Shown here: one piece after another, positions 11,157-20,116 of the stretch
How positions within the stretch are numbered: the first letter of the stretch is position 1
Layout: each line of letters begins with the position of its first letter
Assembly (NCBI RefSeq): GCF_014204915.1
Contig: NZ_JACHMH010000001.1
Coordinates: forward strand, 3,807,501-3,871,500
Length of the DNA stretch: 64,000 nt
Origin: Crossiella cryophila
GTDB lineage: Bacteria; Actinomycetota; Actinomycetes; Mycobacteriales; Pseudonocardiaceae
Direction of reading: 5' to 3'
Position numbers and translations under genes: made by a program
The notes under the pieces: model-generated
The model's input: the letters and a program-made list of their open reading frames with translations, nothing else
Database searches by the model: none
Told to the model about the DNA's origin: nothing

Positions 11157-12545
11157 ATGGCAACGGAACTACCCGACCTGACCGCCGTCGAACTCCTTGC
11201 GGGCTACCGCTGCGGGGAGCTGTCCCCGGTGGCGGTGACCGAGGCGGTGCTCGCCCGGATCGGCGCCAGGGAACCCGATATCCAGGCCCTCTACCACCCC
11301 GACCCGGCCACCGCGCTGGCCCAGGCCAAGGCCGCCGAACAGCGCTGGCGACGTGGTGAACCACGCGGTGCGCTGGACGGCGTGCCGGTCACCATCAAGG
11401 AGAACATCGCCACCGAGGGCGTGCCGGTGCCGCTGGGCACCGCGGCCACCGATCTGGTGCCCGCGCCGGTGGACGCGCCGCCCGCGGCCCGGCTGCGCGA
11501 GGCGGGCGCGGTGTTCCTGGCCAAGACCACCATGCCGGACTTCGGCATGCTCACCTCCGGCCTGTCCAGCTTCCACCCGCTCACCCGCAACCCGTGGCGG
11601 CTGGACCGCAACCCCGGCGGCTCCAGCGCCGGCGCCGCCGCGGCGGCCGCGGCCGGGTACGGGCCACTGCACGTGGGCACCGACATCGGCGGCTCCATCC
11701 GGCTGCCGGCCGGGCTGTGCGGACTCGTCGGGCACAAGCCGAGTTTCGGGCGGGTGCCGGTGGATCCGCCGTTCCTGGGCCGGGTCGCCGGGCCGATCAC
11801 CCGCACCGTGGCCGACGCCGCGCTGCTGATGTCCGTGCTCGCCCAGCCCGACGACCGCGACTACTGGAGCCTGCCGCCCGAACAGCTCCCGTGGCAGCAG
11901 CTCGACATCGAGGTCAAGGGCCTGCGGATCGGGTTGCAGGAGGAGGCGGGCGCCGGACTGCCGGTCGAAGCCGAGGTCCTGGCCGCGGTGCGGGCCGCCG
12001 CGGCGGCCTTCGAGGCGGCCGGGGCGATCGTCACCCCGGTGCGGCCCTTCCTCACCCAGGAGGTCCTGGACGGGCTCGATCGGTTCTGGCGCACCAGGTT
12101 CGCCGCCGACCTGGCCGGGTGGCCGGAAGAGCGGATCGCGAAGATCCTGCCCTACATCAGGGACTGGGTGTTCGACGGGTCCGAAGTGGACAGTCTGGCG
12201 GTGTACCGCGGCTTCGCCCAGATGGACGTGATGAGCGCCGCGGCCACCAGGGCCTTCCGCGAGTACGACTTCGTGCTCAGCCCGGTCTGCCCGGTGGTCT
12301 CCTTCGGCGCCGAACAGGCATCACCGGTGGATGATCCGGCCAAACCGTTCGAGCACATCGGGTTCACCGTGCCGTTCAACATGTCCGGGCAGCCCTCGCT
12401 CTCGCTCAACGCGGGTTACAGCGCGGACGGGTTGCCGATCGGCGTGCAGATCACCGGCAAGCGCTTCGACGACCTCGGGGTGCTGCGACTGGCCCGCGCG
12501 TTCGAGCAGCTGCGGCCGCCGCAGCGGCCCTGGCCGGTGGGCTAG
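11157..12545 (+). CDS. Amidase-signature family hydrolase
   Basis: 462 residues. It belongs to the amidase signature family with the Ser-cisSer-Lys triad: Lys81 in 'VTIKENI', the cis-Ser in GGSSAG at about 156, and the nucleophile in 'DIGGSIRLPAG' at about 180. ATG at 11157 follows GAGAGGAAA. It is expected to hydrolyse an amide to acid and amine, probably in the cytoplasm since no signal is seen. It is the last gene of the importer operon and converges with the salicylate synthase gene. The two stop codons share the palindrome CTAG at 12542-12545. Confidence 0.9.
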   Translation: MATELPDLTAVELLAGYRCGELSPVAVTEAVLARIGAREPDIQALYHPDPATALAQAKAAEQRWRRGEPRGALDGVPVTIKENIATEGVPVPLGTAATDLVPAPVDAPPAARLREAGAVFLAKTTMPDFGMLTSGLSSFHPLTRNPWRLDRNPGGSSAGAAAAAAAGYGPLHVGTDIGGSIRLPAGLCGLVGHKPSFGRVPVDPPFLGRVAGPITRTVADAALLMSVLAQPDDRDYWSLPPEQLPWQQLDIEVKGLRIGLQEEAGAGLPVEAEVLAAVRAAAAAFEAAGAIVTPVRPFLTQEVLDGLDRFWRTRFAADLAGWPEERIAKILPYIRDWVFDGSEVDSLAVYRGFAQMDVMSAAATRAFREYDFVLSPVCPVVSFGAEQASPVDDPAKPFEHIGFTVPFNMSGQPSLSLNAGYSADGLPIGVQITGKRFDDLGVLRLARAFEQLRPPQRPWPVG

Positions 12546-13876
12546 TCCCCGCGCACCAGGTGCGGGGACACGCTGCGCAGCTTCTCGCAGGTCTCCTCCA
12601 GCTCGCGGTCCGGATCCGACTGCTCGATGATGCCGGCCCCGGCACGCAGCCAGGTCCGGCCCGCGCGCTGGAACACCGTGCGCAGCACCAGCGCCGCGTC
12701 CAGGGTGCCCTCGCTGTCCGCACGGAACACCGCGCCGGAGTACAGGCCACGCGGCTCGGACTCGTGCCGGGCGATGGTCTCGTAGGCCGCGCGCTTGGGC
12801 ACGCCGCTGGCGGTGACCGCGGGGAACAACGCGGCGAAGGCTCCCCAGGGGCCCTCGCCCGCGGGCAGTTCGCCGGTCACCGTGGAGGCCAGGTGCTGGG
12901 CGCTGCCACGCTTCTTCACCGACATGAACCCGTGCACGTCCACGCTGCCAGGGCGGCACAGCTCGGCCAGCTCGTCGTGCGCGACCTTCACCGAGATCGC
13001 GTGCTCGTAGATCTCCTTGCTGTCCTGCAACAGGTCCTGCTCCAGCCGCTGGTCCTCCTCGGCCGAACCGGTCAGCGCCCTGGTGCCGGCCAGCGGCTGG
13101 GTGGTGACCCGGCCGTGCGCGTCCACCTCCAGGACCGTCTCCGGGCTGAACCCGGCCGCGCGCACGCCACCCAGGTCGAGCAGGAAGGACCGGGCCGGGG
13201 TGTTGCGGCGGCGGCCGACCAGGTAGGTGCCTGCCAGGTCCACCGGCTGCTCCACCGGGACGACTCTGGAGAGGATGACTTTCTGCAGGCGGCCCGCGCG
13301 GATCTCCTCGATCGCGCCCGCGACCGCGGTCCGGTACTGCTCCGCGCCCGCCTCGCCCAGCTCCACCGGCACCGGCTGGTAGGCGGGTTCGGCCACCGGT
13401 TCGGCCAGCAGTGCGGCGACCTTGGCCAGCAGCACCGGATCGGTGCCGGTGACCACCGCGGAACCCTCGGACAGCCGGGCCTCCACGGTCGGGATCACCA
13501 GGTGGAGCAACGGATCCTCGCCCACCTGGTCCAGCAGGCCCGCGTGCGCGTAGGCGAACTCGAACCCGGCCCAGCCGTAGGCGCGCCAGCCGGTGAAGGG
13601 GAGTTGGGCGAGCAGCTCGTCGATGCGTTCCAGCGGGGTGCGCTGCCAGGGCAGGGTGCGGTGTAACTCGCCCGCGACCAAGGTGATCTCGGTGCGGGTG
13701 ACGGTGATCCGGGCCGCCGCGCCCAATGCCACCGCGAACTCGCCGGAGCGCTCGTAGAGCACGTGCGTCTCGCTCAGTCCCGCCTCGGTCAGCCGGGTCG
13801 CCACCAGCAGTGGATCGGCCAGCAGATCGACCGTGCGCTGCTCGTTGTCCTGTCTGGCTGGCGCTTCGAGCGGCAC
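12542..13876 (-). CDS. mbtI: Salicylate synthase (MbtI/Irp9 type)
   Basis: 444 residues, the usual length of this family. It is a chorismate-utilising enzyme converting chorismate through isochorismate to salicylate and pyruvate. The C-terminal two thirds match MbtI closely: 'KVILSRVVPVEQPVDL', 'RRRNTPARSFLLDLGGVRA', 'PLAGTRALTGS', 'DSKEIYEHAISV', 'LFPAVTASGVPKRAAYETI', 'PRGLYSGAVFRADSEGTLDAA' and 'WLRAGAGIIEQS'. GTG start at 13876 with GGAGG at about seven bases. It should supply the aryl starter for the NRPS line at 38-60 kb. An iron box lies 50 bases upstream. An isochorismate synthase alone is the alternative, but the similarity favours salicylate synthase. Confidence 0.93.
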   Translation of the reverse strand: MPLEAPARQDNEQRTVDLLADPLLVATRLTEAGLSETHVLYERSGEFAVALGAAARITVTRTEITLVAGELHRTLPWQRTPLERIDELLAQLPFTGWRAYGWAGFEFAYAHAGLLDQVGEDPLLHLVIPTVEARLSEGSAVVTGTDPVLLAKVAALLAEPVAEPAYQPVPVELGEAGAEQYRTAVAGAIEEIRAGRLQKVILSRVVPVEQPVDLAGTYLVGRRRNTPARSFLLDLGGVRAAGFSPETVLEVDAHGRVTTQPLAGTRALTGSAEEDQRLEQDLLQDSKEIYEHAISVKVAHDELAELCRPGSVDVHGFMSVKKRGSAQHLASTVTGELPAGEGPWGAFAALFPAVTASGVPKRAAYETIARHESEPRGLYSGAVFRADSEGTLDAALVLRTVFQRAGRTWLRAGAGIIEQSDPDRELEETCEKLRSVSPHLVRGD

Positions 13877-13926
13877 CGGCGTCCTCCACCACTCAAGATC
13901 GGACAGTTCTGGTAGGCAACGCTAAC

Positions 13927-13945
13927 TTAGGTTAGGCTAAACACC
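13927..13945. promoter_or_regulatory. IdeR/DtxR-type iron box (salicylate synthase promoter)
   Basis: TTAGGTTAGGCTAAACACC agrees with the left 14 of 19 positions of the IdeR consensus TTAGGTTAGGCTAACCTAA. It lies about 50 bases upstream of the salicylate synthase start, where bound IdeR-Fe would block transcription. Confidence 0.75.
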
Positions 13946-14018
13946 TAGCCTGGGCGGGGCGACTGTGTCGTGCGCGGCATCTGGGCGTTGTGAACTTGAC
14001 AGGGGCCCGTCTGATTGT

Positions 14019-14037
14019 TTCGGTAAGGCTAACCTAA
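14019..14037. promoter_or_regulatory. IdeR/DtxR-type iron box (N-hydroxylase promoter)
   Basis: TTCGGTAAGGCTAACCTAA matches the IdeR consensus at 17 of 19 positions. It lies 38 bases upstream of the monooxygenase start. Together with the box at 13927 it makes the divergent region a two-site iron-responsive control element. Confidence 0.85.
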
Positions 14038-14074
14038 GTTTCCAGTGCCGTGGCTCGGCAGTGAAGGGGCAAGC

Positions 14075-15418
14075 GTGTCGACTGCGACCGAGGAACGAGA
14101 TATTCCGGTCCTGGACTTCGTGGGCATTGGGTTCGGCCCGTCCAACCTCGCGCTGGCCGTGGCGATGGAGGAGCGCAACCAGCAACAGCCGGACCAACGG
14201 CAGTTGCGCGGGGTGTTCTTCGAGAAGCAGCCGCGGTTCGGCTGGCATCGCGGGATGCTGATCGAGGACACCACGATGCAGGTCTCCTTCCTCAAGGACC
14301 TGGTCACCATGCGCAACCCCACCAGCCCGCACAGCTTCCTGTGTTACCTGCAGGACAAGGGCAGGCTGGCCGACTTCATCAACCACAAGATGCTGTTCCC
14401 GACCAGGATCGAGTTCCACGACTACCTGGAGTGGGTGGCCGAGCGGTTCGAGCACCTGGCCGAGTACGGCAGCGAGGTGGTCGAGCTGCGCCCGGTGCAC
14501 ACCGCCGACGGCGTGATCGACTACTTCGACGTGGTGGTGCGCAAGGACGGCGAGCTGACCGAGCACCGCGCCCGCAACATCGTGCTGGCCGCGGGCCTGC
14601 GGCCGAACCTGCCCGCGGACGCCGTGGTTTCCGAACGGGTCTGGCACAACCAGCAGCTGTTGCACCGTCTCGAGGAGCTGCCCGAGTCCGCGGCCAAGCG
14701 GTTCATCGTGGTCGGCGCCGGGCAGAGCGCCGCGGAGACCACCGAGTACCTGCACCGGCGCTACGCCGACGCCCAGGTGCACGCGGTGTTCGCCCGCTAC
14801 GGCTACGCGCCGGCCGATGACAGCGCCTTCGTCAACGGCATCTTCGACCCGGAGGCGGTGGACTACTTCTTCTCCGCCAGCGACGAGGTCAAGCGGATGC
14901 TGCTGAACTACCACCGCGGCACCAACTACTCCGCGGTGGACATGGACCTCATCGACCAGCTCTACGCCAGGGTGTACCAGGAGAAGGTCCGCGGTGTGCA
15001 CCGCATGCACATCCACAAGATCTCCCGGCTGACCGAGGTGCACGCCTCGCCGAACGGGGTCCGCGCCTCGCTGCGCTTCCTGCCCAACGGCGAGATGAGC
15101 GTGATCGAGGCCGACGTGCTGGTCTACGCCACCGGCTACCGGCCGGTGGACCCGCTGTCGCTGCTGGGCGAACTCGGCGAGCACTGCCACCGGGACGAGC
15201 GCGGCGAACTCCGGGTGGACCGGGACTACCGGGTGTCCACTCAGGACGGTCTGCGGGCCGGGATCTACCTGCAGGGCTCCACCGAGACCAGCCACGGCAT
15301 CACCTCGACCCTGCTGTCCAACACGGCGGTCCGGGTCGGCGAGATCCTGGACTCGATCCTGCTGGCCACCGAGCGGCCGACCGCGGCACTGGTCAAGGAC
15401 CAGGCCGTGCCTGCCTGA
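14075..15418 (+). CDS. L-ornithine/L-lysine N-monooxygenase for siderophore hydroxamates
   Basis: 447 residues. GTG at 14075 is preceded by AAGGGG. It is a flavin-dependent N-hydroxylating monooxygenase of the IucD/PvdA/MbtG family. The FAD site reads GIGFGPSNLALA near the N terminus, the NADPH site VVGAGQSAAE in the middle, and a late 'ATGYRP' motif is present. 'FLKDLVTMRNPTSPHSFLCYL' is characteristic of this family. Since the NRPS adenylation domains read as N5-hydroxyornithine, the substrate is probably L-ornithine. No ornithine formylase or acyltransferase gene is seen, which fits use of free N-hydroxyornithine by the NRPS. Confidence 0.92.
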   Translation: MSTATEERDIPVLDFVGIGFGPSNLALAVAMEERNQQQPDQRQLRGVFFEKQPRFGWHRGMLIEDTTMQVSFLKDLVTMRNPTSPHSFLCYLQDKGRLADFINHKMLFPTRIEFHDYLEWVAERFEHLAEYGSEVVELRPVHTADGVIDYFDVVVRKDGELTEHRARNIVLAAGLRPNLPADAVVSERVWHNQQLLHRLEELPESAAKRFIVVGAGQSAAETTEYLHRRYADAQVHAVFARYGYAPADDSAFVNGIFDPEAVDYFFSASDEVKRMLLNYHRGTNYSAVDMDLIDQLYARVYQEKVRGVHRMHIHKISRLTEVHASPNGVRASLRFLPNGEMSVIEADVLVYATGYRPVDPLSLLGELGEHCHRDERGELRVDRDYRVSTQDGLRAGIYLQGSTETSHGITSTLLSNTAVRVGEILDSILLATERPTAALVKDQAVPA

Positions 15419-15438
15419 TCTGCTTGCCCGGAAACGGA

Positions 15439-15475
15439 AAACGCCCGTGCGACCCCTCCAGGCGCACGGGCGTTT
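15439..15475. terminator. Bidirectional terminator hairpin
   Basis: A perfect 13-base stem (AAACGCCCGTGCG with CGCACGGGCGTTT) with an 11-base loop lies between the convergent monooxygenase and ABC-2 permease genes. The A/T ends of the stem give T-runs on both strands, so it can end both transcripts. Confidence 0.85.
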
Positions 15476-15487
15476 CTCTTCCGGTGA

Positions 15488-16231
15488 TCAGCGCGGTTCC
15501 CACTTGTAGAACCGGATGGTGATCACCCCCAACACCACCATCGACAACGCGATCCCGGCGGGCAGGACCAGGGCGATCTCGGGCAACTGGATGCCCGCGC
15601 CACCGCCGCCCCAGCCCTTGGCCAGCATGGTGGTCGGACCGTTGAGCGGCATCAGCATGCCGATCGTGCGGACCAGGTCGGAGTCGGAGAAGCCGGCGAT
15701 CATGCCGCCGAGCGCGGCCACCAGCACCGGCATCGCGGTGATCTGGGTGACCTCCACGCTCGAACTCAGGCTGGCCGTGGCCGCACCGGCCAGCAGCGCG
15801 ATCGCCGCGCCGAGCAGGATGCCGCCAAGGGCCAGCAGCGGGTTCTCCGGCAGTGGGGCGCCGATGGCCACGCAGAAGGCCAGGTAACCCAGCATCTGGG
15901 CCAGGGTGACCACGATCAGTGGGGTGACCATGCCGGCGATCAGGGCCGCGTCGGTGATCTCCGCGGTGCGCATCCGCTTGAGCACCAGTGACTGGCGGCG
16001 GGCGGTGAACACCGTGGTGCTGACCAGGAAGGTGGACACCAGCAGCACGATCATGAAGCTGTTGGCGAACATCGAGCCCCAGTCGGCCGCGTTGTCCGGC
16101 CGGTCGTTGGAATAGGCCACCACGCACATCGCCACCGGCACCCCCAGCACCGATGCCGCGTTGATCTTCTTGCGCAGCAGCAACTTCAGCTCGGTCAGGC
16201 CGAGCAGCACAGCGGCACGCATGCCGGTCAT
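15488..16231 (-). CDS. ABC-2 type exporter permease
   Basis: 247 residues with about six membrane segments and a short cytoplasmic N terminus ('LLGLTELKLLLRKK'), as in ABC-2 drug or lipid exporters. ATG at 16231 overlaps the stop of the ATPase gene (ATGA); an internal ATG at 16222 is an alternative. It forms an exporter with the upstream-encoded ATPase. The divergent DesK/DesR-like pair suggests induction by a membrane or cell-envelope signal. The substrate is unknown. Confidence 0.85.
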   Translation of the reverse strand: MTGMRAAVLLGLTELKLLLRKKINAASVLGVPVAMCVVAYSNDRPDNAADWGSMFANSFMIVLLVSTFLVSTTVFTARRQSLVLKRMRTAEITDAALIAGMVTPLIVVTLAQMLGYLAFCVAIGAPLPENPLLALGGILLGAAIALLAGAATASLSSSVEVTQITAMPVLVAALGGMIAGFSDSDLVRTIGMLMPLNGPTTMLAKGWGGGGAGIQLPEIALVLPAGIALSMVVLGVITIRFYKWEPR

Positions 16232-17121
16232 CCCTTCTCGGAGGTCGCGAGGAAGACCTCGTGCAGTGAGGCCGGGCTCGCGTTGAGGTTCTCCAGCTCC
16301 AGCCGGTGCTGACCAGCCCAGTTCAGCAGGGTGGTGAGATCGGCTTGCAGGGCAAGGGTTTCCACCCTGATCCGGTTACCGTCCACTGTGGTCGATCCGT
16401 GCAGGGTCGGCAGTGCGGGAGCGTGCGCTGGCAGGTCCGCGGTGATGGTGGCCGGGCGGCCGGAGAGGACCTCGTGCAGCGTGCCGGAGATCTGCGCGAC
16501 CCCGTTGTGCATGATGGTCACCTGGTCGGCCAGCGCCTCGGCCTCCTCCAGGTAGTGCGTGGTCAGCAGGATGGTGCTGCCGGACTCCTTCAGCTCCCCG
16601 ACCCTGGCCCAGAGCCGTTGCCGGGACTCGGGGTCCAGGCCGGTGGTCGGCTCGTCCAGCACCACCAGCTCGGGTGCGCCCCAGGTGGAGATGGCGAAGT
16701 CCAGCCGCCGCCGCTCGCCGCCGGAGAGCTTGTCCACCTGGACATCGGACTTGTGCGCCAGGTCCACTCTGGACAGTGCGGTGGCCACCTTGTCGGTGCG
16801 GCTGGACAGCCGCTGCCACAGCCGCAGCGTCTCGGCCACGGTCAGTTCCTCGATCAGCCCCGCGTTCTGCAGCATCACCCCGGTCCGGGCCTGCACCTGG
16901 TAGCGGTCGGCGTGCGGGTCCAGCCCGAGCACCCGCACCCGCCCCTTGGCCGGCTTGCGGAAGCCCTCGATCACCTCCAGGGTGGTGGTCTTGCCTGCCC
17001 CGTTGGTGCCCAGCAGGGCGAAGGTCTCGCCGCGGCGTACGGTGAAGTCGATCCCGCGCACCGCGGCGAACTCGCCGTAGCGATAGTGGAGGTCCTCGAC
17101 CTCGATCACGTTGCCGTTCAT
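16228..17121 (-). CDS. ABC transporter ATP-binding protein (DrrA-like)
   Basis: 297 residues. Walker A GTNGAGKT, signature LSGGERRRL, Walker B LVVLDEPTTGLD and switch 'LLTTHYLEEAEALADQV' are all present. The C-terminal extension of about 80 residues is typical of drug-exporter ATPases of the DrrA/CcmA group. It is coupled to the permease gene by a 4-base overlap and faces the histidine kinase gene across 136 bases that hold two operator-like dyads. Confidence 0.9.
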   Translation of the reverse strand: MNGNVIEVEDLHYRYGEFAAVRGIDFTVRRGETFALLGTNGAGKTTTLEVIEGFRKPAKGRVRVLGLDPHADRYQVQARTGVMLQNAGLIEELTVAETLRLWQRLSSRTDKVATALSRVDLAHKSDVQVDKLSGGERRRLDFAISTWGAPELVVLDEPTTGLDPESRQRLWARVGELKESGSTILLTTHYLEEAEALADQVTIMHNGVAQISGTLHEVLSGRPATITADLPAHAPALPTLHGSTTVDGNRIRVETLALQADLTTLLNWAGQHRLELENLNASPASLHEVFLATSEKG

Positions 17122-17178
17122 GAGGGCAAAGTTATGGATCGGGCGGGCGCGCGGGCAGTGTGCGATGTCAGGGGGTGG

Positions 17179-17216
17179 CGTGACGGGTGTCGTGCGTGGG
17201 CATGACAGGTGTCATC
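17179..17216. promoter_or_regulatory. Tandem dyad operator for a NarL/DesR-type regulator
   Basis: Two inverted repeats lie in the divergent region between the ABC ATPase and histidine kinase genes. CATGACAGGTGTCATC (17201-17216) contains a perfect 6-2-6 dyad, ATGACA-GG-TGTCAT. CGTGACGGGTGTCGTG (17179-17194) is an imperfect copy. Their centres are 22 bases apart, two helical turns, as expected for two response-regulator dimers bound on one face. The likely ligand is the regulator at 18430. Confidence 0.6.
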
Positions 17217-17257
17217 CGCTGGGCGGAGCCGGCGCCGTCCGCTGCTAGTTTTGGCTG

Positions 17258-18433
17258 GTGACGGCCATCAAGGAGCAGGAGTCGGCGTCTGCCGCGGCGC
17301 TGGAGCACCTCCGGAAGTACTTCCGCGACGCCCTCTATGGCGGCGCGGGCCTGGCGGTGATGTTCCCGCTGCTGTCCCTGCTGAACTCCGAAGAGCTGAG
17401 CCCGGTCCAGGTGACGGTCCTGCTCGTGGGCTGGGCGGCGTTCAACGCGCTCTTCCTGCCCGGCGCGCTGAGGTTGCTGCGCGATCCGTGGCGGGTGCGG
17501 CCGCTGCGCACCGGGGTGCCGTTGCTGGCGCTCGGGCTGGGGCTCACCGTGCTGGCCCTGGTGTGGGGTGCCGTCGCGATATTCTGGGCGGTGCTGCCCG
17601 GCCTGGCCTGCGCGGAGTTGCTGCTCAACCGGTCGGTCCGGTACGTGTGGCCGCTGACCGGTCTGCTGTCCGCGATCTTCGCGGGTCTGGGGCTGCTGGC
17701 CCACGGGGTGGCGGGCGTGCCCGACGTGGGCCGTCAGCTGATCATGTCGGTGGTGATGCTCGGGCTGACCTGCTACCTGCAGGAGACCACCGCGCGGCTG
17801 TGGCGCTCCAGCCTGGACCTGGACAACGCGCGGCTGGCCGCGGCCGAGCTGGCCGCCACCAAGGAACGGCTGCGCCTGTCCCAGGACCTGCACGACATCC
17901 TCGGGCACGCCCTCGAAGTGGTGTCGCTCAAGAGCGAGCTGGCCGCCCGGCTGTCCACTGTGGACACCGCGCGGGCGCACGCCGAGATGGTGGAGGTGCA
18001 GGAGCTGGCGCGGGGGGCGTTGCAGGACGTGCGGACGCTGGCGCACGCGCAGCGCGGCACCGACCTGCTGGGTGAGCTGGCCGGGGCGCGCAAGTTGCTG
18101 GCCTCGGCGGAGATCCGGTGCGAGGTGGACGCGCGGCCGGAGGAGCTGTCCGCGGCGCATCGGGAGTTGTTCGGCTGGGTGCTGCGGGAGGCGGTGACCA
18201 ACCTGCTGCGGCACGCCGACGCCCGCCGGTGCTGGATCACCCTTGACGGGCAAGGGGAATCGGTGGTGCTGCGGGTGGGCAACGACGGCGTGCTGGACGC
18301 GGGCGAGTGGGGCTCGGGGCTGGCCGGGCTGGCGGCGCGGATCAGCGGGGGCGGCGGCGAGTTCGGCGCGGTGGCGCGGGACGGGGAGTTCGTGGTGACC
18401 GCGAGCCTGCCGAAGCCGGCGGTGGCGCGGTGA
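17258..18433 (+). CDS. Sensor histidine kinase, DesK/HisKA_3 family
   Basis: 391 residues. About five membrane helices (residues 28-175) form the sensor. A short coiled coil leads into the HisKA_3 box LSQDLHDILGH with the phospho-acceptor His212. The ATPase domain shows an N-box 'REAVTNLLRHADAR' and a G-box 'GSGLAGLAARI'. GTG start at 17258. The stop overlaps the start of the response regulator gene (GTGA), so the two form a pair. The lack of an extracellular domain suggests that it senses membrane state or a membrane-active compound, perhaps the substrate of the divergent exporter. Confidence 0.9.
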   Translation: MTAIKEQESASAAALEHLRKYFRDALYGGAGLAVMFPLLSLLNSEELSPVQVTVLLVGWAAFNALFLPGALRLLRDPWRVRPLRTGVPLLALGLGLTVLALVWGAVAIFWAVLPGLACAELLLNRSVRYVWPLTGLLSAIFAGLGLLAHGVAGVPDVGRQLIMSVVMLGLTCYLQETTARLWRSSLDLDNARLAAAELAATKERLRLSQDLHDILGHALEVVSLKSELAARLSTVDTARAHAEMVEVQELARGALQDVRTLAHAQRGTDLLGELAGARKLLASAEIRCEVDARPEELSAAHRELFGWVLREAVTNLLRHADARRCWITLDGQGESVVLRVGNDGVLDAGEWGSGLAGLAARISGGGGEFGAVARDGEFVVTASLPKPAVAR

Positions 18434-19035
18434 TCAGGGTGGTGCTGGTCGACGACGAGCGGCTGACCCGGCAGGCGGTGGCCGCGTTGCTGGGGCTGGA
18501 ACCGGATCTGACCGTGGTCGCCGATGTCTCCGACGGCTTGCAGGGCCTGGCAGCGGTGGCCGAGCACGGGCCGGACGTGGTGGTGCTGGACGTGGAGATG
18601 CCGGGGCTGGACGGGCCCGCGGTGGCCGCCCGGCTGGCGCGGGAGTTCCCGGCGGTGCGGGTGGTGATGCTGACCCGGCATGCCAGGCCAGGGGTGTTGC
18701 GGCAGTCGTTGTCGTTGGGGGCCAAGGGTTTTCTGGCCAAGAACGCGCCTGCCTCGTTGCTGGCCGAGGTGATCCGGCGGGTGCACGCGGGTCTGCGGTA
18801 CGTGGACCCGGAGTTCGCCGCGGACGCGCTGGCCGAGGCGGACTGCCCGCTGACCGAGCGGGAGCTGGACGTGCTGCGGCAGGTGCACGACACCGCGACC
18901 GCGGCCGATATCGCGGCCGCGGTGCACCTGTCCGCGGGCACGGTGCGCAACTACGTGTCCTCGGCGATGGCCAAGCTGGGCGCGCGGACCAGGGCGGAGG
19001 CGGCCCGGATCGCGCGCGACCACGGCTGGCTGTGA
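18430..19035 (+). CDS. Response regulator, NarL/LuxR (DesR-like) family
   Basis: 201 residues from a GTG overlapping the kinase stop. The receiver domain has the acidic pair DDE at residues 8-10 and the phospho-acceptor Asp54 in 'VLDVEMPGLDG', plus 'KNAP' carrying the conserved Lys. The C-terminal LuxR-type helix-turn-helix reads 'LTERELDVLRQVHDTATAADIAAAVHLSAGTVRNYVSSAMAKLG'-like sequence, with minor departures from consensus. It probably binds the tandem dyads at 17179-17216 and controls the ABC exporter. Confidence 0.9.
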   Translation: MIRVVLVDDERLTRQAVAALLGLEPDLTVVADVSDGLQGLAAVAEHGPDVVVLDVEMPGLDGPAVAARLAREFPAVRVVMLTRHARPGVLRQSLSLGAKGFLAKNAPASLLAEVIRRVHAGLRYVDPEFAADALAEADCPLTERELDVLRQVHDTATAADIAAAVHLSAGTVRNYVSSAMAKLGARTRAEAARIARDHGWL

Positions 19036-19084
19036 GCGCAGGCGGTGAAGTTGGCGGTCAACCGATGTGAGTTCATGAGCTTGG

Positions 19085-20060
19085 ATGTCCAGGAACGGGG
19101 TCGCTCTCGCCGCTGCCGGCGGAGCGTGGCCCGTGCTGGCCGGTTCGGCCGGTGCGGACACGGTGCAGGTCACCGTGTTGCGCGGGGCCACCCTGATCGA
19201 CGGGGCCTGCGTCGCGCCCTGGCCGGGGCGCGGGAGATGTGGGGGCTGGCCGAATCGCATCAGGCCCGGCGGGAGTTCGAGGCCGGGACCGCGCTCGGGC
19301 GGCGGTCCCGGCCGAGCATGCCAAGGGTGCGGAGTTCATCAAGGTCTATCAGATGCTCACGCCGGAGTTGCTGACCACGATCGCGGATGAGGCGGATCGG
19401 CTGGGGCTGCGCATTGCCGGGCACCTGGCGGATTTTGTGCCGGTGGACGCGGCGCTGGTGCGGCGGCAGAAGTCCTACGAGCACATGTTCGGGTTCCTGT
19501 TCGGCACCTCGCGGGAGGAGGCCGAGTACCGGCGGACTGGCCCGGAAGCTGCGGGAGCGGGATGGGTGGCTGTCGCCGACGTTGCGGGCGATACACATGG
19601 CGACCTCGCCCAAGGAGACCTTCGCCGGGGACGAGCGGATGAGGTAACTGCCGCCGTTCTACCGGCAGTACTGGGCGGATGGGGCGGCCCGGTGGGCGCC
19701 GGTGACGCCGGAGCAGATCGCGCAGCAGCGGGAGTTCTATGAGCGGCAGTCGCGGCCGGGTTGTCGCCGATGGCCGCGTTGCAGACGGTGACCCGGGACG
19801 CGGCCCGGTATCTGGGGCTGGCTTCCTCGGTGGGCACGGTGTCGGTGGGGAAGAAGGCGGATCTGGTGGTGCTGGAGGCGGATCCGCTGGCCTCGATCGC
19901 CAATGTGCGGCGGATTCACTCGGTGGTGAGCCGGGGGCGGGTTTTTGGCCCTGCGGAGCGGGTTCGGTTGCTGGGGGAGATCGAGCGGGCCGCGTTGGAG
20001 TGGCAGCCGCCGGTGGCCGCCTCGCGTGCGGGCGAGGTTTTGGCGGGGCGGTGTTGCTGA
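19085..20060 (+). pseudogene. Decayed amidohydrolase, paralogue of the next gene
   Basis: Segments in different frames match the intact amidohydrolase at 20117 in order. First come an N terminus with 'VQVTVLRGATLIDGA' (19085 on), and, after an internal deletion of about 70 residues and a frameshift, 'REMWGLAESHQARREFEAG'. Then follow 'AEFIKVYQMLTPELL', 'RIAGHLADFVP' and 'YEHMFGFLFGTSREEAEYRR', and, after another shift, 'GDERMR' ended by an in-frame TAA at the point where the intact copy continues 'YMPPFYREYW'. The stretch with the GTDTGNP metal site is deleted. The C terminus 'GKKADLVVLEADPLASIANVRRIH' remains open. At least two deletions, two or more frameshifts and one stop make it non-functional. 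Confidence 0.88.
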
Positions 20061-20084
20061 CACTTTTAGGTGGTTGGGCTTGAA

Positions 20085-20101
20085 CTTGACGTTACGTCAG
20101 G
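20085..20101. promoter_or_regulatory. Palindrome overlapping a TTGACG -35-like element
   Basis: CTTGACGTTACGTCAGG contains the inverted repeat TGACG-TTA-CGTCA. Similar dyads are bound by MerR-type regulators at actinobacterial promoters. It ends only 16 bases before the amidohydrolase ATG, so any transcript from it would have almost no leader. Low-confidence operator call. Confidence 0.3.
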
Positions 20102-20116
20102 GTGCAGGCTGCGGGA

